Below are positions 19,824 through 29,496 of a stretch of 64,000 nt of DNA, in pieces. Every line of letters begins with the position of its first letter. Position 1 is the stretch's first letter. This stretch comes from Pseudomonadota bacterium (GTDB taxonomy: Bacteria > Pseudomonadota > Alphaproteobacteria > Caulobacterales > Caulobacteraceae). The translations under genes and the position numbers were made by a program. The DNA is taken from the NCBI GenBank assembly GCA_023409795.1, contig JAEYQX010000087.1, forward strand, positions 5,170-69,169. The letters are read 5' to 3'. A model generated the notes under the pieces. The model was not told where the DNA came from. It was given only the letters and a program-made list of their open reading frames with translations, and searched no databases.

Positions 19824-20612
19824 TCAGGCCCTCTGGCTGGAAGCCGAGATGACTTCGCCGGTCATGTAGGACGACAGGTCGCTGGCCAGGAACATCATGA
19901 CGTTGGCGATTTCCCAGACTTCTGCGGGGCGGCCAAAGGCTTCGCGCCGGGTCAGTTCGGCCAGGGCTTCCTCGGTCGTGACCTTGGCGAGGAAGGGGTG
20001 CATGGCCAGTGACGGCGAGACGGCATTGATGCGCACCCCATGCTCGGCGGCCTCGATGGCGGAACAGCGGGTGAAGGCCATGACGCCGGCCTTGGCGGCG
20101 GCATAGTGGGCCTGGCCCTTCTGGGCGCGCCAGCCCAGCACCGAGGCGTTGTTGACGATCACGCCCGACCTGGCGGCATACAGGGTCGGCAGGAAGGCGC
20201 GGCTCATGCGGAAGACCGACGTCAGGGTGACATCCAGCACCCGCGACCACTGGTCATCGGTCATGTCCACGACATCGACCTCGCCACCCAGACCGGCATT
20301 GTTGATCAGCACGTCGATGCGACCCAGGGCCTTGAGCGATTCATCGTGCAGGCGATCTACATCCGCCTGGCTGGTCACATCGCAGACGACAGTGTGCGGG
20401 CGTGTGCCGACCGCTTCGGCGATGGCATCGGCGGCTTCGCCCAGACGGCGCTCGTGGAAGTCGCTGATGACCAGGGTCGCGCCTTCCTCAGCCGCCCGCC
20501 TGGCCGCCGAAAAGCCAATGCCGGTTCCGGCAGCAGCCGTGATGACGGCGGTTTTGCCCTTCAGCAGACCACGGGCTTCTGGATAGGCGGGGGCGGTGTT
20601 CTTGTAGGTCAT
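19824..20612 (-). CDS. Short-chain dehydrogenase/reductase of the ring C/D operon
   Basis: A 262-residue SDR. The glycine motif is slightly changed (TAAAGTGIG). NNAGLG, Ser in VNNASVLG and YAAAK are present. The operon position next to acyl-CoA dehydrogenases and a hydratase suggests it acts on a CoA-linked ring C/D intermediate, as do the SDRs next to the KstR2-regulated genes in actinobacteria. The start overlaps the stop of the upstream dehydrogenase gene (ATGA). Confidence 0.85.
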   Translation of the reverse strand: MTYKNTAPAYPEARGLLKGKTAVITAAAGTGIGFSAARRAAEEGATLVISDFHERRLGEAADAIAEAVGTRPHTVVCDVTSQADVDRLHDESLKALGRIDVLINNAGLGGEVDVVDMTDDQWSRVLDVTLTSVFRMSRAFLPTLYAARSGVIVNNASVLGWRAQKGQAHYAAAKAGVMAFTRCSAIEAAEHGVRINAVSPSLAMHPFLAKVTTEEALAELTRREAFGRPAEVWEIANVMMFLASDLSSYMTGEVISASSQRA

Positions 20613-21676
20613 GCGGCATCATCCAGAAGGCGGGCGGCGATCCGTTCGCGGTGCTGGGAGGCGGTGCGCAGCCAGCTGGCGCTCGAACGGGCGCGTTTGA
20701 AATAGAGGTGGGCGTGGTGTTCCCAGGTGAAGCCGACCCCGCCGTGAAGCTGGATCTGCTCGGCGGCGCATTTCTGCAGGGTCTCGGTGGCCCATGAGGC
20801 AGCGGCGGCGCAGGCATCCTCGACGTCGCCACCGGCATCGATGGCATTGGCGGCATAGAGCACTGCAGAACGCGAGGCCTCGATGCGCAGCATCATGTCG
20901 GCAAGGATGTGTTTCACCGCCTGGAACGAGGCGATCTGGCGGCCGAACTGTTTGCGTTCGAGCCCATAGGCCACGGTGGCTTCCAGACAAAAGGCGGCGG
21001 CCCCGGTCTGTTCCGCTGCCTGATAGCCGCTGGCCAGTGTGCGGATGCGCCCCTGCACGGCCTTGCCGCCGTGGGTCAGGACGGTGACGTCCGAGACGGC
21101 GATGTTGAAATGGACGTGGGACAGCGGGCGCGTCAGGTCCATGTTCGGGGTGCGGGTGATGGTCACGCCATTTGCATCGGCGGGTACCACAAGAACTGAG
21201 CCGTCGGCCGCGAATACGACCAACCGGTCGGCGACATGGCCGAATGGCACATGGGTCGCTTCGCCCTTCAGCCTTCCGTCCTCGAAAGCCGGGCGGCGCG
21301 AAAGGCCGGCGATCGTCGCTTTGACCTGTCCGGCGGCGATGTGCGGAAGCAGGGCGGCTTGCTGTGCTTCATCGCCAGCCGCCAGGATGGACTGCACCGC
21401 CAGCACGGCTGTCTCGAAATAGGGAACGACAGCCAGACGGCGGCCCGTCTCGTTCAGGACCAGCATCATGGCCTGCGCGTCCATGCCTGAACCGCCATGG
21501 GCTTCGGGCACCATCAGGCCCACCAGACCCATTTCGCCGGCCATCGCCTGCCACAGGTCGGCGTCGAAGCTGGTGTCTGCCTCGACGATTGCGCGAAGCT
21601 GTTCGATACCGGCAGCTTCGGAGAGCAGGGCTTCGACCGCATCCCCGATCAGGCGATGTTCTTCGCTGAGGCCCAT
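20609..21676 (-). CDS. Acyl-CoA dehydrogenase (small FadE type)
   Basis: A 355-residue protein with the acyl-CoA dehydrogenase fold but a shortened, divergent middle domain. The C-terminal part has YGLERKQFGRQIASFQAVKH cut by conserved R/QFG and QxxKH residues, and IQLHGGVGFTWEHHAHLYFKR. This matches the small partner of heteromeric steroid acyl-CoA dehydrogenases. Its large partner could be the gene at 16591 or 24786. It overlaps its downstream neighbour by four bases and its start abuts the ipdF-like stop. Confidence 0.87.
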   Translation of the reverse strand: MGLSEEHRLIGDAVEALLSEAAGIEQLRAIVEADTSFDADLWQAMAGEMGLVGLMVPEAHGGSGMDAQAMMLVLNETGRRLAVVPYFETAVLAVQSILAAGDEAQQAALLPHIAAGQVKATIAGLSRRPAFEDGRLKGEATHVPFGHVADRLVVFAADGSVLVVPADANGVTITRTPNMDLTRPLSHVHFNIAVSDVTVLTHGGKAVQGRIRTLASGYQAAEQTGAAAFCLEATVAYGLERKQFGRQIASFQAVKHILADMMLRIEASRSAVLYAANAIDAGGDVEDACAAAASWATETLQKCAAEQIQLHGGVGFTWEHHAHLYFKRARSSASWLRTASQHRERIAARLLDDAA

Positions 21677-22590
21677 CAGGCGGCCCCGTAAACCGGCTTG
21701 GCCGGGGCGCGTTCGGCCAACAGCTTGTCGACCACCGGACCCAGTTCGCCCGCCAGCCAGCGCGCGCCCTTGTCTTGCGACGGGCTGTCGGACCAGCCTT
21801 CCGACAGGAAGATATGGCCGCCGATCAGTTCGAAAACCTGACCCGAAACGTGTGACGATTGGTTGCTGCACAGCCAGGCTACCAGCGGGGCCATGTTGGC
21901 GGGAGCATAGACGTCGAACTCGCCGTCCCTGGGGTTCATGTCGAAGCCGCCGGTCGCCGTCATGCGGGTACGGGCATTGGGGGCCAGGGCGTTGGCGGTA
22001 ATGCCGTAGCGCGCCAGTTCGGCGGCCTGGACCAGCGTCAGGCTGGCAATGCCGCCCTTGGCCGCCGAATAGGCGGACTGGCCGACCGAGCCTTGCAGCC
22101 CGGCACCCGAGGTCGTGTTGATGATGCGGGCATCGACCGGGTTGCCGGCCTTTTGCTGGGCACGCCAGTAATCCACAGCATGGCGGCTGGTGCAGAAGTG
22201 GCCGCGCAGGTGCACGCGCAGGACAGCGTCCCATTCTTCCGGCGTGCAGGACACGAACATGCGGTCGCGCACGAAACCGGCGTTGTTCACCACGGCGTCC
22301 AGACGGCCAAAGGTTTCGATGGCGGTCTGGACCATGCCGCGACCGGCTTCCCAGTCTGCCACGTCGCCGGTGTTGGCGACGGCCTGACCGCCCAGCGCAC
22401 GGATTTCCTCGACAACCATTTCGGCGGCCCCTTTGGAGGCACCGTCCTCGCCATGGGTGCCGACACCCAGATCGTTGACGACGACACTGGCCCCCTGCGC
22501 CGCCAGTTCAAGCGCATAGGCCTTGCCCAGCCCATTGCCCGCGCCCGTAACGATGACGACGCGACCTTCACAGATGCCCGACATGGTCAT
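21676..22590 (-). CDS. ipdF: IpdF-like short-chain dehydrogenase
   Basis: A 304-residue SDR resembling the N-terminal domain of peroxisomal multifunctional enzyme type 2. It has TGAGNGLGKAYALELA, VNDLGVGTHG, NNAGFVRDRM, WDAVLRVHLRGHF, Ser in NTTSGAG, YSAAK, and a long C-terminal tail. IpdF in mycobacteria belongs to this type and oxidises/reduces the 5-hydroxyl of the HIP-CoA series in ring C/D breakdown. The ATG at 22588-22590 has AAGGAG upstream. The symbol is given by similarity of type and context, not by measured identity. Confidence 0.75.
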   Translation of the reverse strand: MTMSGICEGRVVIVTGAGNGLGKAYALELAAQGASVVVNDLGVGTHGEDGASKGAAEMVVEEIRALGGQAVANTGDVADWEAGRGMVQTAIETFGRLDAVVNNAGFVRDRMFVSCTPEEWDAVLRVHLRGHFCTSRHAVDYWRAQQKAGNPVDARIINTTSGAGLQGSVGQSAYSAAKGGIASLTLVQAAELARYGITANALAPNARTRMTATGGFDMNPRDGEFDVYAPANMAPLVAWLCSNQSSHVSGQVFELIGGHIFLSEGWSDSPSQDKGARWLAGELGPVVDKLLAERAPAKPVYGAA

Positions 22591-22596
22591 GACTCC

Positions 22597-23748
22597 TTAC
22601 AGACGCTCGACAATGGTGACGTTGGCCTGACCGCCGCCTTCGCACATGGTCTGCAGGCCATAGCGGCCACCCGTGCGTTCAAGCGCATTCAGCAGGTTGG
22701 TCATCAGGCGCGCGCCGGTGGCTCCGATCGGGTGACCCAGGGCGATCGCGCCGCCCATCACGTTCACCTTTTCATGCGGGATGCCCAGTTCCTGCATCCA
22801 GGCCATAGGCACCGAGGCGAAGGCTTCGTTGCACTCGAACAGGTCGATGTCTCGGACCTTCATGCCAGCCTTCTCCAGGGCGTAGCGTGTGGCAGGGATC
22901 GGACCGGTCAGCATCCAGACCGGGTTGTCGGCCCGCACGGAGAGATGGTGGATGCGGGCGCGTGGTGTCAGGCCGTGTTCTCGCACCGCCCGTTCCGAGG
23001 CGACGAGTAGCGCTGCGGCGGCATCGCAGTTCTGGCTGGCGACGCCGGCGGTGATGACCCCGTCTTCATTTACCGGCTTCAGTGCAGCCAAGCCCTCCAG
23101 CGAGGTGGTTGGGCGGATGGTTTCGTCATGGGACAGGCCTTCCAGTTCGGCGATGTCGCGTTTGAACCAGCCCTGCTCTGTCGCCGCCTGGGCGCGCTGA
23201 TGCGACACCAGGGCGAAGCGCTCCATCGCCTCGCGGCTGATCTGCCACTTGTTGGCGATCATCTCGGCCGAGCGGATCTGGTTGACCTCTTCGCCACCGT
23301 AACGGGCGTCCCAGCCCTTGGAGCCGCTAAAGGGATCCTCAAAGCCGAACTGCGGGCCCACCATCATGGCTGCCGAGATCGGAATGCGGTTCATGGCCTG
23401 ACTGCCGCCAGCGACCACCAGATCCTGGGTGCCGCTCATCACGCCCTGGGCAGCAAAATGGATGGCCTGCTGCGAGGAGCCGCACTGACGGTCAATGGTC
23501 ACGCCTGGCACATGTTCCGGCAGGCCCGCACAGAGCCAGGCGGTGCGCCCGATATCACCCGCCTGACCGCCGAGTGTCTCGGTGCAACCCCAAACCACAT
23601 CCTCGACCAGACCGGCATCGATGCCGGTGCGCTCCATCAGCGCCTTGATCGGATGGGCGGCCAGATCGGCCGGATGCAGTTCGGCAAGAGCGCCCTTCTT
23701 GCGACCGGTGGGCGTGCGAACGGCGTCGATAATATAGGCTTCGGCCAT
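22597..23748 (-). CDS. fadA6: FadA6-like thiolase
   Basis: A 383-residue thiolase beginning [15 protein letters not shown]. Nucleophile Cys in [10 protein letters not shown], acceptor loop CNEAFASVP, His in [14 protein letters not shown], second Cys in [10 protein letters not shown]. Known role of FadA6: thiolytic step at the end of ring C/D catabolism. It sits between the ipdF-like gene and an acyl-CoA dehydrogenase, the same company as in actinobacterial clusters. The start overlaps the upstream stop. Confidence 0.82.
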   Translation of the reverse strand: MAEAYIIDAVRTPTGRKKGALAELHPADLAAHPIKALMERTGIDAGLVEDVVWGCTETLGGQAGDIGRTAWLCAGLPEHVPGVTIDRQCGSSQQAIHFAAQGVMSGTQDLVVAGGSQAMNRIPISAAMMVGPQFGFEDPFSGSKGWDARYGGEEVNQIRSAEMIANKWQISREAMERFALVSHQRAQAATEQGWFKRDIAELEGLSHDETIRPTTSLEGLAALKPVNEDGVITAGVASQNCDAAAALLVASERAVREHGLTPRARIHHLSVRADNPVWMLTGPIPATRYALEKAGMKVRDIDLFECNEAFASVPMAWMQELGIPHEKVNVMGGAIALGHPIGATGARLMTNLLNALERTGGRYGLQTMCEGGGQANVTIVERL

Positions 23749-24779
23749 CAGGCGACCTCGTATGCGAAGGTTTGGTCCGGCCCCACGGGGCGGGTGAAAA
23801 TGCGTTCCGCGACACGGGCGCGGTGCAGGGACGGCTCGCCCCAGCTGTAGGTCAGGCCGAGGGCGCGTTTCAGCACCAGGTGCACGTCGACTTCGTAGCT
23901 GTAGCCCATGGCCCCGTGGACCTGCAGGCTGGCACGGCTGGCGTAGTCGGCGGCTTCCAGACAGGCCAGCTTGGCCTGGCTGATGCGCGCGCGGCTGTAG
24001 ATGTCGTTGTGGGCGAGGCCGGCAGCGGCGGCGTGCAGGACGGGGCGGGCGAACTCGATCTTTGTCTGGGCGGAGGCGAGATGGTGCTTGACCGCCTGAT
24101 AGCTGCCGATCGGCTTGCCGAACTGCTGGCGTTCCCTGGCATAGTCCACGGCCAGATCGACGGCGCGCTGGGCCAGGCCGAGGCCCTGGGCGGCGGCAAA
24201 CAGGGCACCGCGGTCGAACGCCTGATCCCACAGGTCGGCGCGGTCTGAAACCTGGCTGCTGCGGTCCCTGGCCCATTCCACCGTGAAGAGGCGGCGGAAC
24301 GGATCGATGCTCTCGACCCGCGTCAGCTGGACCTGCGAGGGTTTCAACAGATGGATGGTACCTTCGTGGTGCAGCAGGATGGCATCGGCGATATCGGCGT
24401 CGGCGACGACGGGATTAATGGGGTGGGCGATGCCGATGCGGGCCGCTGGATCAGCCACAAGGTCTGATCCCGGGCAGATGGGGGCAAGCATGGGGGATGC
24501 GATGCCCGCACTCTCCACCAGAGGCTCGGGCAGAAGGTAGTATCCCGCCGCTTCAGCGATCAGGGCAAAGTCGAGTGCGCCCAGCCCTAGGCCGCCGGTG
24601 GTCTCGGGGAGCAAGGCGACGGTCAGGCCGGTTTCCACGAGGGCGTTCCAGCGGTCACCGTCGAAAGCCTCCTTGCGCTCCAGCATCTTGCGCAGGCGCA
24701 GGGTGTCACAGGTGTCGGCCAGCACGGTTCGGGTGGCGTCCACGAACATCAGCTGGTCTTCGGAAAGGGTAAAGTCCAT
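23748..24779 (-). CDS. Acyl-CoA dehydrogenase (small subunit type)
   Basis: A 343-residue acyl-CoA dehydrogenase relative with a weak central domain. Its C-terminal half is better conserved: ARERQQFGKPIGSYQAVKHH and LQVHGAMGYSYEVDVHL. It lies 6 bases from a 384-residue acyl-CoA dehydrogenase, the small/large pair arrangement of heteromeric FadE enzymes used on steroid CoA thioesters. Which ring intermediate it handles is not visible. Confidence 0.87.
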   Translation of the reverse strand: MDFTLSEDQLMFVDATRTVLADTCDTLRLRKMLERKEAFDGDRWNALVETGLTVALLPETTGGLGLGALDFALIAEAAGYYLLPEPLVESAGIASPMLAPICPGSDLVADPAARIGIAHPINPVVADADIADAILLHHEGTIHLLKPSQVQLTRVESIDPFRRLFTVEWARDRSSQVSDRADLWDQAFDRGALFAAAQGLGLAQRAVDLAVDYARERQQFGKPIGSYQAVKHHLASAQTKIEFARPVLHAAAAGLAHNDIYSRARISQAKLACLEAADYASRASLQVHGAMGYSYEVDVHLVLKRALGLTYSWGEPSLHRARVAERIFTRPVGPDQTFAYEVA

Positions 24780-24785
24780 CGCGCC

Positions 24786-25940
24786 TTACCTCGGCAGGCC
24801 GAGCATCCGCTCGGCGATGATGTTGCGCTGGATCTCGTTGGAACCGGCGTAGATGGGCCCGGCCAGGGCGAAGATGTAATCGTCGATCCACAAGGGCTGG
24901 CCCTCGATATCGGGCGGGGTCATCATCTCGGCCTCGGCACCGAGGATGCGCAGGGCCGTGTCCTGAAGGTGGATGTCCAGTTCCGACCAGAAGATCTTGT
25001 TGGTGCTTGTTTCCGGCCCGATCTTGCCGCCGCCCATCAGACGGCTGGCGGTCGAATAGATGTTGAGGGCATAGGCTTCGGCATTCATCCATGCCTTGAC
25101 CACATCGGCCTCGATGGACGGGTCGCACCGGTCCTTGCGGGCCTGATAGAGGGCGGCGAGGTTGGCGGCGGCGACCTGATAGCGGGCAGGGGAGCGCAGC
25201 ATCAGACCGCGCTCGAAACCGGCGGTGGCCATGCAGATGTGCCAGCCCTGGCCCTCCTCACCCAGACGGTTGAAGGCCGGAACGCGGACGTTCTCGAGGA
25301 AGATTTCGGCGAAACCGACGTGGCCGTTCATCTTGGGAATGGCATTGACGGTGACGCCCTCGGCGTTCAGCGGGAAGAAGATCAGGCTCAGGCCCTTGTG
25401 GCGCTCGGTGCCCGGTGTGCGGAACAGGCCGAAGGCCCAGTCGGCAAACACGGCCCGCGAGGACCAGATCTTGTGGCCGTTCAGGATATAGTCGTCGCCG
25501 TCCTGCACACAGGTGGCGCGAACGCCGGCAAGGTCCGATCCGGCCTGCGGTTCCGACCAGGCCTGCGCCCAGATTTCGTCGCCCGATGCGATCGGCGGCA
25601 GAAAGCGCGACTTCTGCTCGTGGGTGCCGAACTCGATCAGGGTCGGGCCAAGCAGGAAGATGCCATTCTGGTTCACGCGGCCGGGGGCACCGGCGCGATA
25701 ATATTCTTCCTCGAAGATCAGCCAGCTGATCAGGTCGAGGCCGCGACCGCCGTATTCCTTGGGCCATGTCACCATGCCCCAGTCGCCGGATTTCAGCGTG
25801 CGTTCCCACTCGCGGTGGGCCTCAAAGCCTTCGCGGCTGGCGTCGAAATGCTCGAGCGGCTGTGACGGCACATGGTCGGCCAGCCACTGGCGGACCTCGG
25901 CGCGGAAAGCGTCGTGTTCGGGGGTGTAGGACAGTTCCAT
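24786..25940 (-). CDS. Acyl-CoA dehydrogenase (large subunit type, FadE30/31-like)
   Basis: A 384-residue dehydrogenase with WSEPQAGSDLAG, GHKIWSSRA, GFERGLM and the C-terminal AGPIYAGSNEIQRNIIAERMLGLP. The usual catalytic Glu position (YEGT) is Ala, as in other large steroid FadE subunits. It is probably the partner of the neighbouring 343-residue protein. The start overlaps the EchA20-like stop by one base. Confidence 0.88.
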   Translation of the reverse strand: MELSYTPEHDAFRAEVRQWLADHVPSQPLEHFDASREGFEAHREWERTLKSGDWGMVTWPKEYGGRGLDLISWLIFEEEYYRAGAPGRVNQNGIFLLGPTLIEFGTHEQKSRFLPPIASGDEIWAQAWSEPQAGSDLAGVRATCVQDGDDYILNGHKIWSSRAVFADWAFGLFRTPGTERHKGLSLIFFPLNAEGVTVNAIPKMNGHVGFAEIFLENVRVPAFNRLGEEGQGWHICMATAGFERGLMLRSPARYQVAAANLAALYQARKDRCDPSIEADVVKAWMNAEAYALNIYSTASRLMGGGKIGPETSTNKIFWSELDIHLQDTALRILGAEAEMMTPPDIEGQPLWIDDYIFALAGPIYAGSNEIQRNIIAERMLGLPR

Positions 25941-26689
25941 TAGAATCTGGCCTGCTTGCCGCCATCCACGAAGGCGTCGCGCGCCTTCTGGCTGTCTTCG
26001 TGGGCGTACATCTCGAGGGTGAAGCCCTGTTCGATGCGGTAGTGGTCGCTGGGGTTGAACGGTTCGATCAGGTTCAGCGCCTGTTTGGCGATGACCAGGG
26101 CGGTGCGGCTCTTGGCGGCGATGATCTCGCAGAAGGCGCGGGCCTCGCGTTCCAGATCGGCCAGCGGCACGACCTTCTCGATCGAGCCCATGCGATGCAG
26201 GTCTTCGACCGGAATCTTGCCACCGGTAAAGAAGGCCGCACGGACCTTTTGCACAGGAGCCATGCGCGACAGGAAGGCCGCGCCGCCCATGGCACCGCGA
26301 TCGATTTCGGGCAGGGACAGATAGGCACCTTCGGCAGCGATCAGGGCATCGCAGGCACCGGCGATGTTCACGCCGCCGCCGATGACGAAGCCGTGCAGGG
26401 CACCCACGACCGGAATTTCGGCATCGCGGATGGCCTTGAAGGTCAGGAAGTTGTCGCGGTTCAGCTTGGCGATGCGTTCCGGATGGGCCTGCATCTCCTT
26501 AATGTCGACGCCGCCGCAGAAGCCACGGCCCTCGGCACGGATCAGGATGCAGCGCACCTCAGGATCGCTGGCAGCCTGTTGGATCAGCGCCGGGATGGAT
26601 TCCCATCCCTTAGTGTCAAACGCGTTGACGGGCGGATGATCGAACAGGATTTCGGCGATCCGGTCTTTGACGCTTAAGGTAATCGGCAT
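25940..26689 (-). CDS. echA20: EchA20-like crotonase, ring D hydrolase
   Basis: A 249-residue crotonase-fold protein. It has HPPVNAF, RAEGRGFCGGVDIKEMQ (oxyanion loop), GFVIGGGVNIAG, LPEIDRGAMGG, and a C-terminal YRIEQGFTLEMY. These features follow EchA20, which opens ring D of the bicyclic CoA intermediate by hydrolysis rather than hydrating a double bond. It lies next to IpdC and IpdAB, its pathway partners. The identification comes from remembered family features and context, so it should be taken as strong but not proven. Confidence 0.8.
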   Translation of the reverse strand: MPITLSVKDRIAEILFDHPPVNAFDTKGWESIPALIQQAASDPEVRCILIRAEGRGFCGGVDIKEMQAHPERIAKLNRDNFLTFKAIRDAEIPVVGALHGFVIGGGVNIAGACDALIAAEGAYLSLPEIDRGAMGGAAFLSRMAPVQKVRAAFFTGGKIPVEDLHRMGSIEKVVPLADLEREARAFCEIIAAKSRTALVIAKQALNLIEPFNPSDHYRIEQGFTLEMYAHEDSQKARDAFVDGGKQARF

Positions 26690-26714
26690 CGGAACACACC
26701 TTTGGGAGGTTTAA

Positions 26715-27788
26715 TCAGGGGCGCAGGGCGGCGACGGCATCCATGCGGGCGAGGGCCTCGGCGATGATGCGGTCGACCAGTTCTGCGCAGGTCGGGATTT
26801 CGTTGATGCGGCCGCCGACGACGCCGGTGGCCATGACGCCCTCGACGACATCGCCATGGACGACGGCCTTCTGGATCAGGGTCGGCATGGTGGCGGCCAT
26901 CAGGGCCTGTTTCAGCGGCTGGTCGCCGTGGGCGGTCATGCCTCTGGCGCTCTTGATCAGGTCGCCGAGGCTGGCCCCGGTCTGGCGCTTCATGATCAGG
27001 GCTGCCTCAAGCGCGCGCAGCCACATGGCTAGGGGACCGGACTTTTCGATACGGTCCATCAACGGCGTGCGGATCATGCGCTGGGGAATGCCGTCCAGCT
27101 TGGTCGTGACGACAATCTGGTCGGTGCCGGCCTTGAGATAGGCGGCCTTGGTCGTGTCCGGCACGGGGCTTTCTGCGGTCAGTAGGAAGCGGGTCCCCAT
27201 GGCGATGCCCACGGCACCGTAAGACAGGGCGGCGGCCAGTCCGCGACCGTCAGAGAAGCCGCCCGAAGCGATGACGGGGATCTTGACGGTATCGAGGACT
27301 TGCGGAAGCAGGACAGTCGTCGGCACCGATCCCGTGTGGCCACCGCCTTCGCCCCCCTGGACATTGACCATGTCGACGCCCAGCTGCTCCATTTTCTGGG
27401 CGTGCTTCAGTGCGCCAACAGTCGGGATGCACAGAATACCCGCATCCTTGAAACGCCCGATCATCTTGGCGTCGGGTCCACGACCGAAGGAGACGGCGCG
27501 GATCTGTTCCTTGTTGGCGAGGATCAGATCGACGATCTGTTCCGCACCGGGTTGGAACATGTGGAAATTCACGCCGAACGCCTTGTCGGTGCCCTGACGC
27601 ACCTGAAGGATTTTTTCGCGCGCTTCGTCCGGTGTCATCACGGCGGCACCAAGGAAGCCAAAGGCACCCGCCTCGACGCTACCAATGACCAGCGACGGTT
27701 CGGCCACCCAGCCCATGGCGGTCTGGATGATCGGCGCGCGGCAGCCGAGACGCTCGGTCAGTACTGTAGAAATCTCCCCCGAGGACAC
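26715..27788 (-). CDS. ipdC: IpdC-like flavin-dependent oxidoreductase (nitronate monooxygenase fold)
   Basis: A 357-residue FMN TIM-barrel protein. It has APIIQTAMGWVAEPSLV at the start, VQGGEGGGHTGS (phosphate/FMN loop), IASGGFSDGRGLAAAL and GAVGIAMGTRFL. IpdC of mycobacteria belongs to this fold and acts in ring C/D catabolism between FadD3 and the hydrolases. The start is GTG at 27786-27788 with GGAGAG upstream on the minus strand. Neighbours are echA20 and a second crotonase gene, 3-25 bases away. Confidence 0.82.
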   Translation of the reverse strand: MSSGEISTVLTERLGCRAPIIQTAMGWVAEPSLVIGSVEAGAFGFLGAAVMTPDEAREKILQVRQGTDKAFGVNFHMFQPGAEQIVDLILANKEQIRAVSFGRGPDAKMIGRFKDAGILCIPTVGALKHAQKMEQLGVDMVNVQGGEGGGHTGSVPTTVLLPQVLDTVKIPVIASGGFSDGRGLAAALSYGAVGIAMGTRFLLTAESPVPDTTKAAYLKAGTDQIVVTTKLDGIPQRMIRTPLMDRIEKSGPLAMWLRALEAALIMKRQTGASLGDLIKSARGMTAHGDQPLKQALMAATMPTLIQKAVVHGDVVEGVMATGVVGGRINEIPTCAELVDRIIAEALARMDAVAALRP

Positions 27789-27791
27789 GCT

Positions 27792-28700
27792 TTACTCTCC
27801 GGACTTGGCGGCCTGCGCCTTGTTGGCGGCGGCCATCGACTTGGCATCCATGCCGCCAAGGTTGTTGCCCATCACCAGATCGGACTGGGCGTGAGCAAAG
27901 TGGTGCATGTGGAAGTGGGCGTCGGTGGCGGTTCGCTTACCGCGCAGGTCCTCGACGTGGTTAAGCGCCTGTTTGGTCAGCCAGTTACCGAGACGCGGAC
28001 GGCTGGCGATCTCGTTCGCCATGGCCATCACGTCGTCCATGAGTTTTTCGCGGCTGGACAGGCGGTTGACCATGCCGAAGTTCCACGCACGCTCGGCGCT
28101 CATGCGCTCGCCCAGCATGATGAATTCCTTGGCGATGCGCGGGGGCAGTTCGAAACCATGGGCGAAGTATTCGACCCCCGGAATGCCCATGCGGTTCACC
28201 GGATCCTGGAAGAAGGCGTCGTCGGTGGCGACAATGAAGTCGCACACCCACGCCAGCATCAGGCCACCCGCAACACAGGCCCCCTGGACGGCAGCGATGG
28301 TCGGCTTGGCAATGTCGCGCCAGCGGCGGCACATGCCGATATAGACCTCGTGCTCGCGGGTATAGAGGAACTCGGCAGCGGGCTTGTTGGCGTGGTCGGC
28401 CACCAGGAGCTGGCGGTCCCAACTCCTGGTGACGTCACGGCCCGGCGTACCGATATCGTGACCTGCAGAGAAATGCTTGCCCGCGCCGGCCAGAACGATG
28501 GCGCGCACATTGTCGTCGTCCACGGCCTGCCGGAAAGCGGCATCCAGCGCATAGGTCATCTGGCTGTTCTGGGCGTTGTTGAAGCCCGGACGGTTCATGG
28601 TGATGACCGCGACGTGGCCCTTGACCTCATAGAGGACGGGGGCGTCGGTCTCGTATGTGATGTCCGCCTGACGCGGCTCGGCAAGGCTGTGCAGGTCCAT
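27792..28700 (-). CDS. Enoyl-CoA hydratase/isomerase family protein
   Basis: A 302-residue crotonase, longer than EchA20. It has ITMNRPGFNNAQNSQM, GAGKHFSAGHDIG (oxyanion loop), GACVAGGLMLAWVCD and a C-terminal extension rich in His and Met (DAHFHMHHFAHAQSD). Probably acts on a ring C/D or side-chain CoA ester as hydratase. It is separated by 3-4 bases from both neighbours, ipdC and ipdB. Confidence 0.85.
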   Translation of the reverse strand: MDLHSLAEPRQADITYETDAPVLYEVKGHVAVITMNRPGFNNAQNSQMTYALDAAFRQAVDDDNVRAIVLAGAGKHFSAGHDIGTPGRDVTRSWDRQLLVADHANKPAAEFLYTREHEVYIGMCRRWRDIAKPTIAAVQGACVAGGLMLAWVCDFIVATDDAFFQDPVNRMGIPGVEYFAHGFELPPRIAKEFIMLGERMSAERAWNFGMVNRLSSREKLMDDVMAMANEIASRPRLGNWLTKQALNHVEDLRGKRTATDAHFHMHHFAHAQSDLVMGNNLGGMDAKSMAAANKAQAAKSGE

Positions 28701-28704
28701 GATC

Positions 28705-29481
28705 TCAGGCCCTCACGCCCGGCGGGTTGTCCTTGAGGATCTTCGAGCGGGCGTTCTTCGGATCGACCCTGGCCATGGCTTCAAGCTCGGCTTCGGTCGG
28801 GGCGGGGGTGACCGGCAGATCGTCCAGACGGGCCAGCGGGAAGCCGGTGTTTTCCTGAACCTCCTCGAAGGTTACGCCCGGATGCAGCGAGATGACGCGG
28901 ATGGAATTGTCCGGCCCGCCGAAATCCATCACGCACAGGTTGGTGACGATGCGCCCCAGGGCCAGCCAGTCCGGCACCTTTCCGCCGAAACGCCCGGGGT
29001 TGAAGCCCGGCGAGCAGACATAGTCCACTTCACCCGCCACGAAGCTGCGCGTCGAATGGTTGGTGAACATGAAGCTGTTCAGGTGGCAGGTGGTGTTGCC
29101 GGGAAAGCCGCGCGCGCCCAGCATGGCGGACTTGGGTTTTTTGTGGTCGCCGATGACGCTGATGTTCGTCTGGCCAAAGCGGTCCATCTGGACCGGAGCG
29201 ACCATGGCGTGACGCTTGCCGCCCCACAGGGTCCAGAACACGCGCTCATAGGGAATCCAGCCTTCGATCTCGGCGTCGGCGCTGGACAGGCCCGGACCCA
29301 GCGGTTCGGATGTGTACCAGCACTCGCCATCGGTCGTGGCCAGATCGGGGTTGTACAGGGTCTTGCAGACGCCGACGGCGATGCGCGGCAGCGGCCCGAT
29401 GCCGGTGCCCATGATTTCACCGTCTTCGCGCCATGACTGGGCGGCGGCAGCGATCATCAGTTCGGCCAGAGAATAGCTCAT
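28705..29481 (-). CDS. ipdB: IpdB, beta subunit of ring C hydrolase (CoA-transferase fold)
   Basis: A 258-residue family I CoA-transferase beta-type subunit. It has GEIMGTGIGPLPRIAVGVCK, APVQMDRFGQTNISVIGD, a GNTTCHLNSF stretch, VDYVCSPGF and SIRVISLHPGVTFEEVQENTGF. With IpdA it forms COCHEA-CoA hydrolase, which opens the last steroid ring; this is known from mycobacteria and rhodococci. The gene follows ipdA by 15 bases. Confidence 0.87.
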   Translation of the reverse strand: MSYSLAELMIAAAAQSWREDGEIMGTGIGPLPRIAVGVCKTLYNPDLATTDGECWYTSEPLGPGLSSADAEIEGWIPYERVFWTLWGGKRHAMVAPVQMDRFGQTNISVIGDHKKPKSAMLGARGFPGNTTCHLNSFMFTNHSTRSFVAGEVDYVCSPGFNPGRFGGKVPDWLALGRIVTNLCVMDFGGPDNSIRVISLHPGVTFEEVQENTGFPLARLDDLPVTPAPTEAELEAMARVDPKNARSKILKDNPPGVRA

Positions 29482-29496
29482 GATCCGGTCCCCCGA

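Noticed and set aside
27300..28736. A 478-codon plus-strand frame opposite ipdC and a crotonase gene
   Set aside because: It spans two real genes of the minus-strand operon and shows no family motif.
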